Both the position numbers and the translations under genes were made by a program. From Arabidopsis thaliana (lineage: Eukaryota; Streptophyta; Magnoliopsida; Brassicales; Brassicaceae): a stretch of DNA of 64,000 nucleotides. The stretch lies in the NCBI RefSeq assembly GCF_000001735.4, contig NC_003076.8, positions 20,711,835-20,775,834 of the forward strand, read 5' to 3'. The notes beneath the pieces are model-generated. The model saw nothing but the letters and a program-made list of their open reading frames with translations, ran no database searches and was not told the DNA's origin. This document shows, piece after piece, positions 23,991-36,027 of the stretch (its first letter is position 1; each line of letters starts with the position of its first letter).

Positions 23991-24542
23991 AGAATAAGAA
24001 GAAGAAGAAGAAACTTATGTAACACTTTGGTCAGATCAGTGAACAGACGATGAATTTTCACATAAAGGAGAGCTTTCTCTTTCGTTTCTCGGGTTTGTGG
24101 TTAAGTTATAGGCTGTTTGTGTAAGTTATAGGCATTGTTTCACATGTCGAATAAGATTTTTATAATGAGATTGAACCATAATGTCTTTTCAATTTAGATG
24201 AATCAAACTGATGTTAAACCGGAATAACCGATACAAGACTAAACCAGGTTTATATATATTCTTAATATCCGAGAACATAAAGATGTATCAAGTATTAATT
24301 AAGAGAATTAGTCCACTCTAAACATAGGCTACTTCATTTACTTTATTTTCATCTCTTTTTCTTGTTTTCATTCTTTTTCAAGTCAATTGCTACCAATGGG
24401 AGCTTGTATCTCCCACGTGAGAGAGTCTCTGTAACAAAAACAAAAAAAAATAGCACAATTTTTGTCGAAATAAAAGAGACGATCAGATCCCATTTTGTCG
24501 TTGGCAAAAGAACCAATCCACCCACAAGTGTTGGAATTAGAA

Positions 24543-27298
24543 ATGAGCGAGCTTTGTACGAATCCTAAGAAACCCAAACTCAAAGAAGAAGATGAAGAAG
24601 AAGAAGCTAATGTCTCTTGCAGAGAAGAGCAAGAAGAAGTTCTTGTTGCTTTAGTAGAGCACCGTTCTAATGAAATTGAGCGTCTCAACAATCACATATC
24701 TAATTACCAAACCAAGGTCTCTCTCTCTCTCTTCAAAGTTTTGATTTTTCTCTGTTTCTATTTTGCTTTTCTTGATTTATTCAAAGTGCAATGATTTGAA
24801 TGATTGGTGGGTTTTTTTCAGCTTATTGAAGCAGAGAGAAGTTTGCAGAATTCAAAAGCTAAGCTAGCTCAACTTCGTGGAGTTGCAGTTCCATCTATCA
24901 GTGGTGCAAAGAAAGATCATAAACCATTGAAGACTTTGAGAAATGTGAATGTGAGTGAAGACTATGCATCTCCATCACCTAGCAAGACTCTAAGGCCCTC
25001 TGATAGCTCTGATCATCCTAGAAGTAGTTGTGGTAGTAGTGTCTCCAAGGCTAAGACTGTTGTTGTGAAGCAAAAATCTGAAACATCTCGTGATAGTCCT
25101 AATGTTAAAGATAGAGGGATCAAGAGGAAATTTGGTAACCAATTTTGAGCATTAGTTTTCTTGTATGTATTCGAGAATCTTATTAGTTTTGAGTTGTTTT
25201 GTTGTGTATTGTTACTGCAGAGCAAAAAGAGCATAAAGAGTTGATTCGGTTGATAGCGAGAAACTCTTCACCAACTACAATCAAGTGTCATACTAGTAAC
25301 CAAATCTCTAGTCAGCATAAGAGGAAATTAAGAAGCTTGATATTGTGTCCTGTAAATGAGCAGTTGTTTGCAACAAGGTACTGGACTACAAGACTCTTTA
25401 GTCTGTTGTTGGGTTTAAAATGGGTAATGGAATCTAATATCTGTCTTTGTGTTTTTCATGTATCATTAGTTCTTTGGATGGCATGGTTAGTTTATGGCAA
25501 CTGCAGCCTGGAAGGTGAGTTTTTTCCCATTATAGTTATTCTCTTGTCTCTGTGGATTGTTTATAGATGTACCTGCTTGTTTGTTTTCATAGCAAGTTTG
25601 TTATAAACAGACTTCTTCTGTTGATGTTAGTTTGGACTAGTCTCTTATTGGAGATGATATTAAGTACTAGGAAGCTGACGGTGTTTGATAAAAATGATGA
25701 CTTTAGGTTACTTGTTTTAGATTCTTTGGTTTAGGGCCTCAAATTTGGAAAGAATCATTTACATTGACGTATGTAACTCAAACCCAGTCCTTTGGTTTAA
25801 CAGAATTGAAAGAGGAAACACTAATGACTTAGTATCTTTGCTCAGTTTGTTTTTGTTTATGGTATAGTATTATTCTTTTTGTTGTCTATAATATTACTAC
25901 ACCAAACAAGGATTAAACAAACGGAAGAAGCTTGTTAAAAGTACGAGTATATTTAATAACCAGAACACATGGAACACTTTTTAGATATCTAGCTAAATCA
26001 AGACAGGGATTCAAATTCAATGGTCCTATCACAATAAGGAAGAAACATTATAAACCTCTTAGAGCCAAATTAGCTCATAGATATTTATTGTGTCTTTCCA
26101 TTTGTTGTGATTTCTTATATTTTTGTGTGGTCTATTTAATTTCAGATTGGTTGCATCATTGCTTAGTACTACCGACTGTTTATCTCGAAAACAAAGAAGA
26201 TGGGCAGAAGATATGGCGTGGCACCCATCTGGGAACACTCTTTTCTCTGTGTACACTGCAGACGATGGGGATTCTCAGATATCGATCCTAAATCTGAACA
26301 AGACACGCGAGGTAAATGTTACTGCACCACATTTAGTACATGAAGTTTCTGAGAACAAAGACAAAGACAACACAACACACTAGTTTTTTGCTTTTGGAAA
26401 GTATCTCAAACTAGGTACTTTTTGTTTGTGTTGGTGAAGGTTACTTTCCTGGAAAATAAACCTCACGTAAAAGGGATTATCAACAACATAAAGTTCATGC
26501 CTTGGGAAAATACATGCTTTGTCACAGGGGGAAGTGATCACGCTGTTGTACTATGGAACGAGAGTGATGATGAAGAAAACAAATGGAAGTCGAAACCTTT
26601 ACACAGAAATCTACATTCAGCTGCTGTAATGGGAGTGGATGGGATGAAAAACAAGAATGTTATTTTATCAGTAGGAGCAGACAAGAGAATATACGGATTT
26701 GATGTTCAAGTTGGTAGAGCAGACTACAAGCATCAAATAGACTATAAATGCATGAGCGTCCTCGCTAATCCTTGTGACTTCAATCTTTTCATGGTTCAAT
26801 CCGGGTAAGAAGAACTTATCAAATATGGTTTCCATTCTTTGCTTGCGGATTTACTAAAGAAGAATCCCGACATTGTAATGTCAGGGAACCCGAGAAACAG
26901 CTTCGACTGTTTGATATCAGGTTAAGAAAAACCGAACTCCATTCGTTTGGGTGGAAGCAAGACAGCAGTGAATCACAATCAGCTCTAATAAACCAGTCTT
27001 GGTCTCCTGATGGTTTATACATCACCTCTGGCTCAGTTGATCCGGTGATCCATGTTTTTGACATCAGGTAACTCTTTCACAGCATCAATGGCTCTCTGTT
27101 TACACACTATGTAAGAAGTGAAAATTGGATTGTGATTGTATTGTTGTTTCACTTGTGGGTAGGTACAATGCTCGTAAGCCGACACAATCAATAAAAGCGC
27201 ATCAGAAACGAGTGTTTAAAGCGGAATGGCATTACTCTCAACCACTTCTCATCTCCATATCTTCTGATCTCAACATTGGTCTGCACAAGATCTCATGA
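24543..27298 (+). CDS. WD40-repeat (transducin family) protein
   Basis: Eight exons: 24543-24716, 24822-25134, 25221-25377, 25470-25514, 26146-26311, 26440-26804, 26885-27067, 27163-27298. They give 512 residues. The N-terminal third is charged and probably coiled coil (EEEANVSCREEQEEVLVALVE and on), followed by a Ser/Lys-rich linker. From about residue 200 come WD40-like repeats: SLDGMVSLWQL, ENTCFVTGGSDHAVVLWN, LSVGADKRIYGFDV, QLRLFDIRL, YITSGSVDPVIHVFDIR. The coiled coil plus beta-propeller layout suggests a scaffold. I do not know a specific partner. Intron 4 is long (631 nt). The start is the first ATG of the frame, after a purine-rich leader. Confidence 0.9.
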
Positions 27299-27618
27299 AA
27301 CTTTTGAAGCTCTCACATGTCTTTGTTCCTCATTTCTTATTATCTGAGGATACAGGTTCAGGTGGCGAATATTTATCAGCCATCATACCAATTCTTAGTT
27401 TTAGGTATAAACATCATTCCCATGTATTAAACTCTCAATTTTTATAAAGGATTCGTTAATTAACATTACTGCAGAAAGAAAGAACAAACACCTAAGATTA
27501 TTATAAAAAAAAACTCAACCTTTTGGCCGGAAAAAAAAACAGAGGAAAATCTCAAAGTTCTGTCTTTTACTCTCGTCATTCGTCAATTTGCGGATTTTGT
27601 TCTCACCCTCAATTTGAG

Positions 27619-29447
27619 ATGCAGAGAATCTCCATTAATGTCTCCGGAATCAGAAGATTCTGCATCACCTCTCTTTCGTCATCTTCCGCTTCAAACCTCA
27701 CCGGTAAAAATTTCATCTTTGTATCTAAATCAGACATTTCTCTGGATTCATGTTACTTAGGGTTTTTACTTTTTTGGTCTGGGGTTTATCTAATTATCAT
27801 CAATCTCCAGTTTTATTGTTTACATAGCTTTTTGGGTTTGATTCGTCTTTGAAGTTGTTCTCTTTTTGAAAATTGGGGCTCTTGGGTTGTTTTGTCACTC
27901 TATAATGATTCATGCTTTCTTATGTAGATCATGGGATGTTGAAACAAGTTCTTGAATCATGCAAAGCTCCTTCAAATTCTAAATGTGTTCTTCAAGCACA
28001 TGCTCAGATCTTTAAACTTGGGTACGGAACATATCCATCTCTTCTTGTCTCCACAGTTGCAGCTTACAGACGCTGCAACCGTTCATATCTTGCTCGACGG
28101 CTTCTTCTTTGGTTCCTCTCTTTGTCTCCTGGTGTCTGTAACATAAACCTAATCATTGAGAGTCTTATGAAAATTGGAGAGTCTGGTTTGGCCAAGAAGG
28201 TACTTCGTAATGCGAGTGATCAGAATGTGATCACCTGGAACTTGATGATTGGTGGTTATGTTAGAAATGTCCAGTATGAAGAAGCTCTGAAAGCTCTTAA
28301 GAATATGCTTAGTTTTACTGATATTAAACCGAATAAGTTCAGTTTTGCTTCCTCTTTAGCTGCTTGTGCCCGTCTTGGAGATCTGCACCATGCGAAGTGG
28401 GTGCACTCTCTGATGATTGATAGTGGGATTGAGCTTAATGCAATATTGTCTTCTGCACTTGTTGATGTGTATGCAAAGTGTGGAGATATAGGAACTTCGA
28501 GGGAGGTTTTCTATAGTGTTAAACGGAACGATGTGTCGATTTGGAACGCGATGATCACGGGTTTTGCTACTCATGGGCTAGCCACAGAAGCAATCAGAGT
28601 GTTTTCAGAGATGGAAGCGGAACATGTTTCACCAGATTCTATAACATTCCTCGGGCTTTTAACAACGTGTAGCCATTGCGGTTTGCTTGAAGAAGGGAAA
28701 GAGTACTTTGGTCTAATGAGTCGCCGCTTTTCTATACAGCCAAAGTTAGAGCACTATGGTGCTATGGTTGATCTGCTAGGCCGAGCAGGAAGAGTAAAAG
28801 AAGCGTACGAGTTGATCGAATCAATGCCGATAGAGCCAGATGTAGTGATATGGAGGTCTCTTCTTAGTTCCTCTAGAACTTATAAGAATCCTGAGCTAGG
28901 AGAAATCGCGATACAGAATCTTTCAAAAGCAAAGAGCGGAGACTATGTGTTGCTTTCGAACATATATAGCTCCACGAAGAAATGGGAGAGCGCTCAAAAG
29001 GTCAGAGAGTTGATGAGTAAGGAAGGAATCCGTAAAGCGAAAGGAAAGAGTTGGTTGGAATTTGGAGGGATGATACATCGGTTTAAGGCAGGAGATACAT
29101 CTCATATAGAAACAAAAGCTATATACAAAGTATTAGAAGGTTTGATACAGAAAACTAAGTCTCAAGGATTTGTGTCTGACACGGATTTGGTGTTGATGGA
29201 TGTTTCTGAAGAAGAGAAAGAAGAGAACTTAAATTATCACAGCGAAAAGCTCGCGTTGGCGTATGTGATATTGAAGAGTAGTCCAGGAACAGAAATTAGA
29301 ATTCAGAAGAATATACGGATGTGTAGTGATTGCCACAACTGGATAAAAGCAGTGTCGAAGTTGTTGAATAGAGTGATTATAATGCGGGATCGGATACGGT
29401 TTCATAGGTTTGAAGATGGGTTGTGTTCTTGCAGAGATTATTGGTAA
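27619..29447 (+). CDS. DYW-class pentatricopeptide repeat protein, probable organelle RNA editing factor
   Basis: Two exons (27619-27703, 27928-29447) encode 534 residues. The short first exon (MQRISINVSGIRRFCITSLSS) is basic and hydroxylated, as in an organelle targeting peptide. The body holds a small number of PLS-type PPR motifs (VITWNLMIGGYV, VSIWNAMITGFATHG, PDSITFLGLLTTCSHCGLLEEG). It then has E/E+ motifs (MPIEPDVVIWRSLL) and a complete DYW deaminase: HSEKLALAY (HxE), CSDCH zinc ligands and the terminal CSCRDYW. DYW proteins perform C-to-U editing in plastids or mitochondria. The RNA target cannot be read from this sequence. With few repeats it may work with a partner PPR protein. Confidence 0.93.
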
Positions 29448-29791
29448 ATGAGTTATGCTACAAAAGCTCTCTATCTACATTCTTTGTTCTCAAACTCGCC
29501 AAAGGAACGATGAAGAAACTGAATATTACAGGAACTTTTTAGCTGAGTTTTGGTCCAGTGAACTTTCAGTTTTGATGGTGCACTGCATTGTGTTCAAGCA
29601 CGATGCTGACTGAACTATCTTAAAGTGTTGGGAAATTGTTTGGGAATCTTAAAGTTTTAGGGACTAAATTGGAATAAAAGTGTAGTAAACTTGGTGATTT
29701 ACTATTTTGTCCTACTCAAGTGACAGCCATGGGTGTCAGATAGGAGGGTATAAGGGTAAAAATGAAAACTGTTAGAATTAGGATAAAAATA

Positions 29792-29880
29792 TCCGACCTG
29801 CCGGAATCGAACCAGCGACCTAAAGATTTTCTGTTGCAAACAACTACAGTCTTCCGCTCTACCAACTGAGCTAAGGTCGG
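29792..29880 (-). tRNA. tRNA-Tyr (GUA) with intron
   Basis: On the minus strand the acceptor stem CCGACCT/AGGTCGG closes an 89-nt gene. It has the D-arm TAGCTCAGTTGGTAGAGC, anticodon loop CTGTAG and T-arm GGTTCGAATCC. The anticodon GTA is followed by an intron of about 16 nt, which leaves a 73-nt mature tRNA. An anticodon-loop intron is the rule for plant nuclear tRNA-Tyr. CCA is not encoded. Confidence 0.97.
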
Positions 29881-30698
29881 ATTTACAATCTAATCAACTT
29901 TTTAACATTATAAACCTTTCTTAGTATTTTGCAAGAATTCTTTAATCAGCTCATCAACCTCTTCTTAAGAAAAAATTCTACTATTAATTTTTTTTTTTTT
30001 TGTAATTCTATAAAATTCAGCTTCATAATAATATGCAAAAGCTGATATTTTATTCACAAGCCATATGAAGAAAACACATTGATGAAAGTCTCAATTTTAT
30101 TCTTGATTTTAACAACATCACAGGTTGTACCCATCCCCTTCTCTGTTTTCAAGCTATGATTTATAATATTTTGGCTCTCTTATTATATCATTGACAAATT
30201 AATTTGTTCTAGCATACTTCATTACCCTCCCGGCTCCAAGCTAGGTGACTTGATCATGTAGCGTTGGTGCTCCACACGAGCTTGATATCTTCTCTCTTAC
30301 TTCTCGGTTTTGGCCTTTGGAGGAGAAGCACAAAACCTTCTCTACCATTTGTCTTTCTCTTCTAAATTGGTTCCACTATAAAACCCATTCTTTATAATTT
30401 ATTTCTTTTGTTGATTAACTAATGTAACATTTTTTTTAAAAAAGGACCATGACCATCAAGATGGATGTATAATTCTCAAGATCACAAATACAAAGCTTAT
30501 GTTGAAGAACCACGAAAACCTAGAAAGTTCATAGATCCATATATATATATATTAAAGTTTCATTTCCCATCAGCAAAACCCTGATTGACCAGTCTTGTTC
30601 AAAAAGACATGAGAAAACTTGAGAGAAGAACAAAAAAAAAACATAAATGAATGAAAAGGTATTATCGTAAACTATGTAATAATAGACCAAAAATCTCC
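29881..30698. other. Intergenic region between tRNA-Tyr and the F-box gene
   Basis: AT-rich sequence with T runs. The right part (about 30530-30698) is probably the F-box gene 3' UTR. No further gene or repeat is recognised. Confidence 0.45.
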
Positions 30699-31835
30699 TC
30701 ATTTTCTTTCGCATCTTGCAAGTACTGGAACCTTACTGGATTTGCACCAAACTTGGAACATAAGAACACATAAGTAGACACAACCTTTGGATTTTCTAAG
30801 ATCCACTTCTCTGTAGTATCCATTCTCTCCGAGAATGTAAGTTTTGTAGTTCTTACACGTTTCTATGTCTAATTCACTAACCATTGCTACTTTCTTCTTC
30901 TCGTCGACGAGGAAGAAACTCAAATCTTCAAACCAATAGCTGTTAGGCAATGTCATATCAACTTTTAAGAACTTGCTCCACAACACTATATTGAGCTCAA
31001 TCTTAGTTGTAATCCATATTCCCATCTCATACGCATCAGACTTCTGAAATAACACTGCAAGCTGCTCTTCTCTAACAGTAGATAGAAGTACAGTATCCTC
31101 ATGACAACAGTGAAATGGAAGAGGAAGACTCGGTCCAAATCTTTCACATGTAAAATCAAAAGAAAGTAAAAATGCTTCCTCTTTCAATATGTCATGAGCA
31201 ATAAAGTAAACATTACCCTTCAAGGACACACGCTGATTATCTATTATATGGTCTTGGTCGGTATTGACATCAATAACCGTCCACGCATCAGACTTAAAAT
31301 CGTAGATTTCATACTCACGGTACATAGACGAAAACCATAAGATTTTGTGGTTGTTGTTGCTGTCGTATCCCATATAAAATCTGCCAGCTGGTCTATGATT
31401 AAACCTGCCAGCTGGTCTATGCTTATGCGAGTTGTTTCTAGGTTGGATCCACCTGGTTTGACCCAAGTAAGGGTTCCAAACCATGAGCTTCGAGTTATCC
31501 TTAGGGTTGCATAACAACAATAATAATAAGCCATCACAATGAAACACACTATCTATTTCGACTTGATTAAGTTTACCTATTTGCTTTATAGATGGATCTG
31601 CCAAGTCTTTGTGATTATGGAGATTGACGCTCATTAAACAAGCCTTTAAATCACATATCATGATCACCTGAATCTCCTTGGCTTCTTTACCATAATGGTT
31701 TTTTGTAAAGCTCGAATCTTTGGATAAATCATTCCATTGTTTACAAGTTAATTTCACTGCTTTCAAAGATGTTATTGGAACCCTAGAGAGTATCTCTTCT
31801 ACCAAATCCGGGAAAAGATCAGACATCGTCGACAT
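30699..31835 (-). CDS. F-box protein with F-box-associated domain
   Basis: A single-exon gene of 378 residues. The N-terminal F-box is clear (LFPDLVEEILSRVPITSLKAVKLTCKQW split as LFPDLVEEILSRVP and TSLKAVKLTCKQWN). It is followed by the F-box-associated pattern of this large Arabidopsis family: CDGLLLLLL, LMVWNPYLGQTRWI, YEIYDFKSDAWTVI, VSLKGNVYF, LSFDFTCERFGPSLPLP. Such proteins are candidate substrate adaptors of SCF ubiquitin ligases; the substrate is unknown. An eight-residue unit containing HRPAGRF is duplicated around residue 140. The ATG at 31835-31833 is the first in frame. Confidence 0.93.
   Translation of the reverse strand: MSTMSDLFPDLVEEILSRVPITSLKAVKLTCKQWNDLSKDSSFTKNHYGKEAKEIQVIMICDLKACLMSVNLHNHKDLADPSIKQIGKLNQVEIDSVFHCDGLLLLLLCNPKDNSKLMVWNPYLGQTRWIQPRNNSHKHRPAGRFNHRPAGRFYMGYDSNNNHKILWFSSMYREYEIYDFKSDAWTVIDVNTDQDHIIDNQRVSLKGNVYFIAHDILKEEAFLLSFDFTCERFGPSLPLPFHCCHEDTVLLSTVREEQLAVLFQKSDAYEMGIWITTKIELNIVLWSKFLKVDMTLPNSYWFEDLSFFLVDEKKKVAMVSELDIETCKNYKTYILGENGYYREVDLRKSKGCVYLCVLMFQVWCKSSKVPVLARCERK
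31381..31430 (-). repeat. 24-bp in-frame tandem duplication in the F-box gene
   Basis: CTGCCAGCTGGTCTATG at 31381 recurs at 31405, so the period is 24 bp. In the protein this duplicates HRPAGRF within the F-box-associated domain, between the LGQTRWI and MGYDSNNNHKI motifs. The frame is kept. Confidence 0.85.
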
Positions 31836-32780
31836 TTTTTCAAATAGAGATTAGGGTTTTCTACTTTCACGCTTGCCCACACTACTTTTTTTTTTGTTTA
31901 TATATACAGTAAAAAAAAATTGTGAAGAAAAATAAATACTTACGTATAGGTGTATAGCCTTTTAACCAAAATAAAAGGACGTGATTTACATTTTTTTTTT
32001 TTTTGAAATATTTCAGTAAAATTGTTGCTACTAAATTAGTTTTTCTGTAAGACATTTCAAGTAGGTAAAGTAGGGCGCTTAGGCTGGCTGAAAACAGATA
32101 AAGGATTGCGTTAGCCTAACTTGGTCTGTTCATCGCGACGAGGAAGAGCAGCGGCAAAATTTTCTAGAATTGATTCAGCTTGCTTCCAATTCCGTATCTA
32201 CTAGATTCTTTCAACATTGAGTTTCTTTCATTAGGTCAGCTCAAAGCATAAAGGTGTTCTTCATATAAAAGACATTAAACCAGATAGTAAACCATAAACT
32301 TAGGTAACATTAAATCAGAATATAAGACTTCTAATACTCGTATTTCCCATTCTATCATGTGCTTGTGACCTCTATAACATTCTCAATGAGAGAAGCATCC
32401 ATGTGAACTTGAGAAGCATGAAACTGAAATCACAATGAACTTCTGGTGGTCATGGTAATATGACCCATAACGTTCATTACCACTTAAGCAAACGATCTTA
32501 AAAAATCTCTAAATTCGTTTGATTATATAATAAGACTAATTAATCTTGTTTGATATGATCATAAAGCGTCTTAACATCATCGCATCAATGTTTGTTTGTC
32601 TATGATTTTTCAGACAATTTAGAAAATAATAAAAAAAAAATAAAAATGGAAATCTGACGTGGCGAGTGAGAGGGCTTGTGAGGAGCACACTCTTCCACAT
32701 CTTTTTCCCACTCTTCCTTCTTATCACTTTCCTCTTCTCTCTTCTCCTCTGATCCCACCACACTTTTGAACTTTCACTCA
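31836..32780. other. Divergent promoter region between the F-box and rubredoxin genes
   Basis: About 950 bp separates two divergent start codons. It is AT-rich with several T/A runs. The last 100 bp before 32781 is CT-rich, typical of a plant leader. No other gene is recognised. Confidence 0.4.
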
Positions 32781-33510
32781 ATGGCGATGCAGCTTCCTCC
32801 GACGACACTTTACGCCGGAAGATCCTCCGTGGTCTTACCTCCGACGACTCCAACCCTCCAGAGATCATCTTTCTTGCCTTATTACTCGATGAGGCTACTC
32901 GGAAACAAGAAGTCTCTTTCCAAATCCTCTGCTCCTAGATTCTCCATGCGTGTCTCCTCTAAGCAAGCCTATATTTGCCGTGATTGCGGGTCTCTTTCAA
33001 TCTTGATCTCTCTTTCTCTCTTCTTGGTTACCTCTAACATACAAAGTTTGTTTATTTATCTTCTTCTCTTTGATTTTGCAGGTATATTTACAATGATAGA
33101 ACTCCATTTGACAAGTTACCTGATAACTATTTCTGTCCAGGTATCGTGATTCATGTTTAAAGAATCAACAAGTTGTAGCTATCACTAGTTGGGACTGTGT
33201 TTGGTTTCAAATGGGTTTAAGGTTTTGTTTTCAGTGTGTGCTGCTCCTAAACGGCGGTTTAGAGCTTACATGCCTGATGTGAGCAAGAATGTCAACGACA
33301 AAGATGTGAGAAAGGCTAGAAAAGCTGAGCTCCAAAGAGACGAAGCCGTCGGGTAAAATGATCCTCCTTTCTCATCAATCTCACATATTTGTCACTTTGT
33401 TTCTTATAGTTATCTTATGGTAATCATGCAGGAAGGCTCTACCTATAGGAATTGCAGTTGGGGTTTTAGCTCTCGCAGCTCTTTACTTCTATGTCAATAG
33501 CACCTCATGA
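32781..33510 (+). CDS. Plastid membrane-anchored rubredoxin-like protein
   Basis: Four exons (32781-32989, 33082-33140, 33235-33352, 33432-33510) encode 154 residues. The N-terminal 65 residues are Ser/Thr/Pro-rich with basic residues and few acids, as in a transit peptide. The core has the two knuckles of a rubredoxin iron site: CRDCGYIYND and CPVCAAPKRRF. A single C-terminal hydrophobic segment (ALPIGIAVGVLALAALYFYV) should anchor it in a membrane. It resembles the plant rubredoxin-like family that includes the RBD1/ENH1 type, but lacks a PDZ domain. Redox partner and pathway are not evident here. Confidence 0.92.
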
Positions 33511-33725
33511 ATGCAGTATCAAGAGAGACTACACTCTGCTTTTGGAATCATTTTTTTGTTCTGTATAAACATTCATCTTCGACTTGTTGACCACTACTGT
33601 AATGAAGTAAAGTATTGAGCTTTCTATGTACCAAAACTATATTGAAAGTGGCTGAGATGAGATGAATAAAGAGGCTAAGTGTGATACAGAGAAGATCAGA
33701 CAATAGAAAAGGGGGTGCAAATTGG

Positions 33726-35331
33726 CTAGTCTTGCAAGATGAGGGACCCTTGGATTGGTTTATCGATAGAAGATTGATAAAGGATGTTCAAAGCAGACAA
33801 GTTTTCGTTGATGCTCGATGATGTCGCTGGCTTGAACTCGTACGGACCTTCCTTTGGTCCCCAAACCTGCCATGTCCCAATACCAAAACCCATTTCAGAT
33901 GAGCTTTTTTGAGAATTTGTTGGTAGTAACATCTTTAAACAATCCAATAAGTGTAAGGAAGTTGGGATGTACCTGGTTTCGATTCTCATCAAAGCCGCGA
34001 TCCCAGAGGTGTATCTCATTGTTTTTCAGAACTGCAAGATCTGAAGTACAATAGCTAGCCCCGTTCTGCAATCCAAGAAAGAAACGTCAAGTGTTTTCGT
34101 GTGGAAGCAGAAGAGTGTAAAACAAATAAACTGTGATTTTTCTTATAAGAACATTACCCATGAATTTGGAAATCCACCAGGTGAAGTTGAGCCTTCGTAC
34201 AAGCAACGTTTCCCACGGTCACAACAATTCAGGTGTATAGTCGTCAAATGCTCTCCAATGTCCTATTAGTTTGATCATTGTTAGCTTGATTTCCAGTAAC
34301 CAGACATCTCTCTATCGATACAAAACCTTAAGACTTACACCAATAACTTCTTCAGGAAGTGGGCGTTGGTCCTTAGGCCGGTCACAGAAATTTTTGTATT
34401 CCTCAGCATCTCTGATCGCATATGAACTTACCTGAAATAACACTGCGTCAAACTCTCGTGCATTAGAATACATAAGAAGATCTCAACAACTCAAACTCAC
34501 CTCAACATCACATTTTAGCTCTTTTGGACACGGTTTCACCATATATAATCTCTGCGACCAAAATCAGCCCAAGATGCATAAGACTTCAGCAACACAATAA
34601 TACAGTTTCCTAACTAAATCAACCATGAGGGAATGATTACATACTTGTCGAAACGGTTTCTGAGGAGTCCTCCAAAATGCCTGAAGAAAAAAGAGAATAT
34701 CTTGTCTTAAACATGAAGAAAGAACACATTTATACATCAATCACCATAACACAACAAAGAAGTAAAATATGGGTCACCTGTTCGAGATACAAAACCTCTG
34801 AACCATCCACCATTTCAGCAGCTGGACAACTCAGCATTCTGCACAACCATTTCAAACTCAGAATGCTAGAAACAAACTAGAGATAGAGATATAACAGTTT
34901 CAATCTTGAAACAACTTCAAAATGGAGCATCATGGTCTAAATTCCACTAAAGAGCATCATAAGTTTGAGATAAAAGAACATCACAAAACCTTATGTTGAA
35001 GTAATTATCAGGATCTCTTGACGCTTGCTCCCTCGTAAACTTCAAAACCCAATGTAAACAAACTTCTCAATTCATAAAAAAAAATCAGAATTTCATAGTT
35101 CTGAGTAGAGGAAACCAAAAGTGTAAGCATTGAGATTGTGGGTTTAAAAACCTTCTCTCCGGTGAGAGAACGAGAGACGACACGGGCGTGATCTCTACGA
35201 GTGGTGGATTTAGTGAGACGCTTGATGAGAAGAGCACCGCCAATTAAAACCAGAGTCTTGACAACTAGACCACGAGCACGGCTCCACCCGTTTGAGCTCG
35301 ATTCTGGATCCGAACCCGACTCGGTACCCAT
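33726..35331 (-). CDS. CRL: CRUMPLED LEAF, plastid outer-envelope protein
   Basis: Nine exons: 35331-35152, 35039-34990, 34838-34778, 34680-34645, 34551-34501, 34431-34339, 34262-34158, 34065-33973, 33866-33726. They encode about 269 residues. An N-terminal membrane segment follows a Ser-rich head (GLVVKTLVLIGGALLIKRL). The body belongs to the CpcT/CpeT (phycobilin lyase-like) family: YLEQAFWRTPQKPFRQRLYM, CCDRGKRCLYEGST and HLWDRGFDENRNQVWG. Loss of CRL in Arabidopsis disturbs plastid division, leaf shape and cell-cycle balance. The biochemical role is not settled. The start at 35331 precedes a short acidic/Ser stretch, and no earlier ATG is in frame. Confidence 0.95.
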
Positions 35332-36027
35332 TAAAAGGTTTCGAATTTAGTTCAAAGATTCCATCTTTAGTATCTCTACTTGTTTCTCAGGAGCAGAAAA
35401 TTTTGCCGATTAGAGAAAGAGGAAGAGGAGGAGGAGTAAGGTTGTGACGATCGACGTTTTCGCCTCGCCGAACCAGTGGTGAGATTGTTTGCCACGTGTA
35501 ATCGTTTTTTAATTCTTTTAGTGGATTGAAAATGAAAATTGTTATTCTTCTAATTTTTATTTAAATTTCTTAAAACAATTGGTAATAAAAACGAAATATT
35601 AATAAAAATTATTTAGAAATAATTATAAATTGAGATGATTTGAGTAAATTTGAATTTATTTTTGTTATGAGATTGTGAGTACAAAAATAACAATTTTTTT
35701 GTATTTTGTTTGGAATTAAATTGCGCAATTTAACTGTATAATTTTTTTTCCAACCAAAGAATTTTGGATATTAAATGTCTAGATAAAATATAAATGAGAA
35801 ATTTTTTGAGATATATTTTCTCAGTTAAAAGAAAAAAAAGTTAATGACAATTATATCACTACGAACATATTGATAAACCAAAAAAAATGATCAAGAAGAA
35901 AAATAAATTATATTCATAGAGAAATGGTTTCTTCATATCGATTCTTGTAAATATAGCAATCAACTAAAAAACTAACTTCAATATAAACTCTTGTAGAACA
36001 CCAAACAAGTCTTATCCAATCTTTTCC
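35332..36027. other. Intergenic: CRL promoter and SDR 3' region
   Basis: Very AT-rich. The first 130 bp are CRL leader/promoter with a GGAAGAGGAGGAGGAG run (minus strand CT-rich leader). The right end is probably the SDR gene 3' UTR. No gene is recognised. Confidence 0.4.

Noticed and set aside
25199-25606. 135-codon frame continuing past WD40 exon 3
   Set aside because: Reads through the GT donor at 25378 into introns; spliced exons 3 and 4 explain the coding part.
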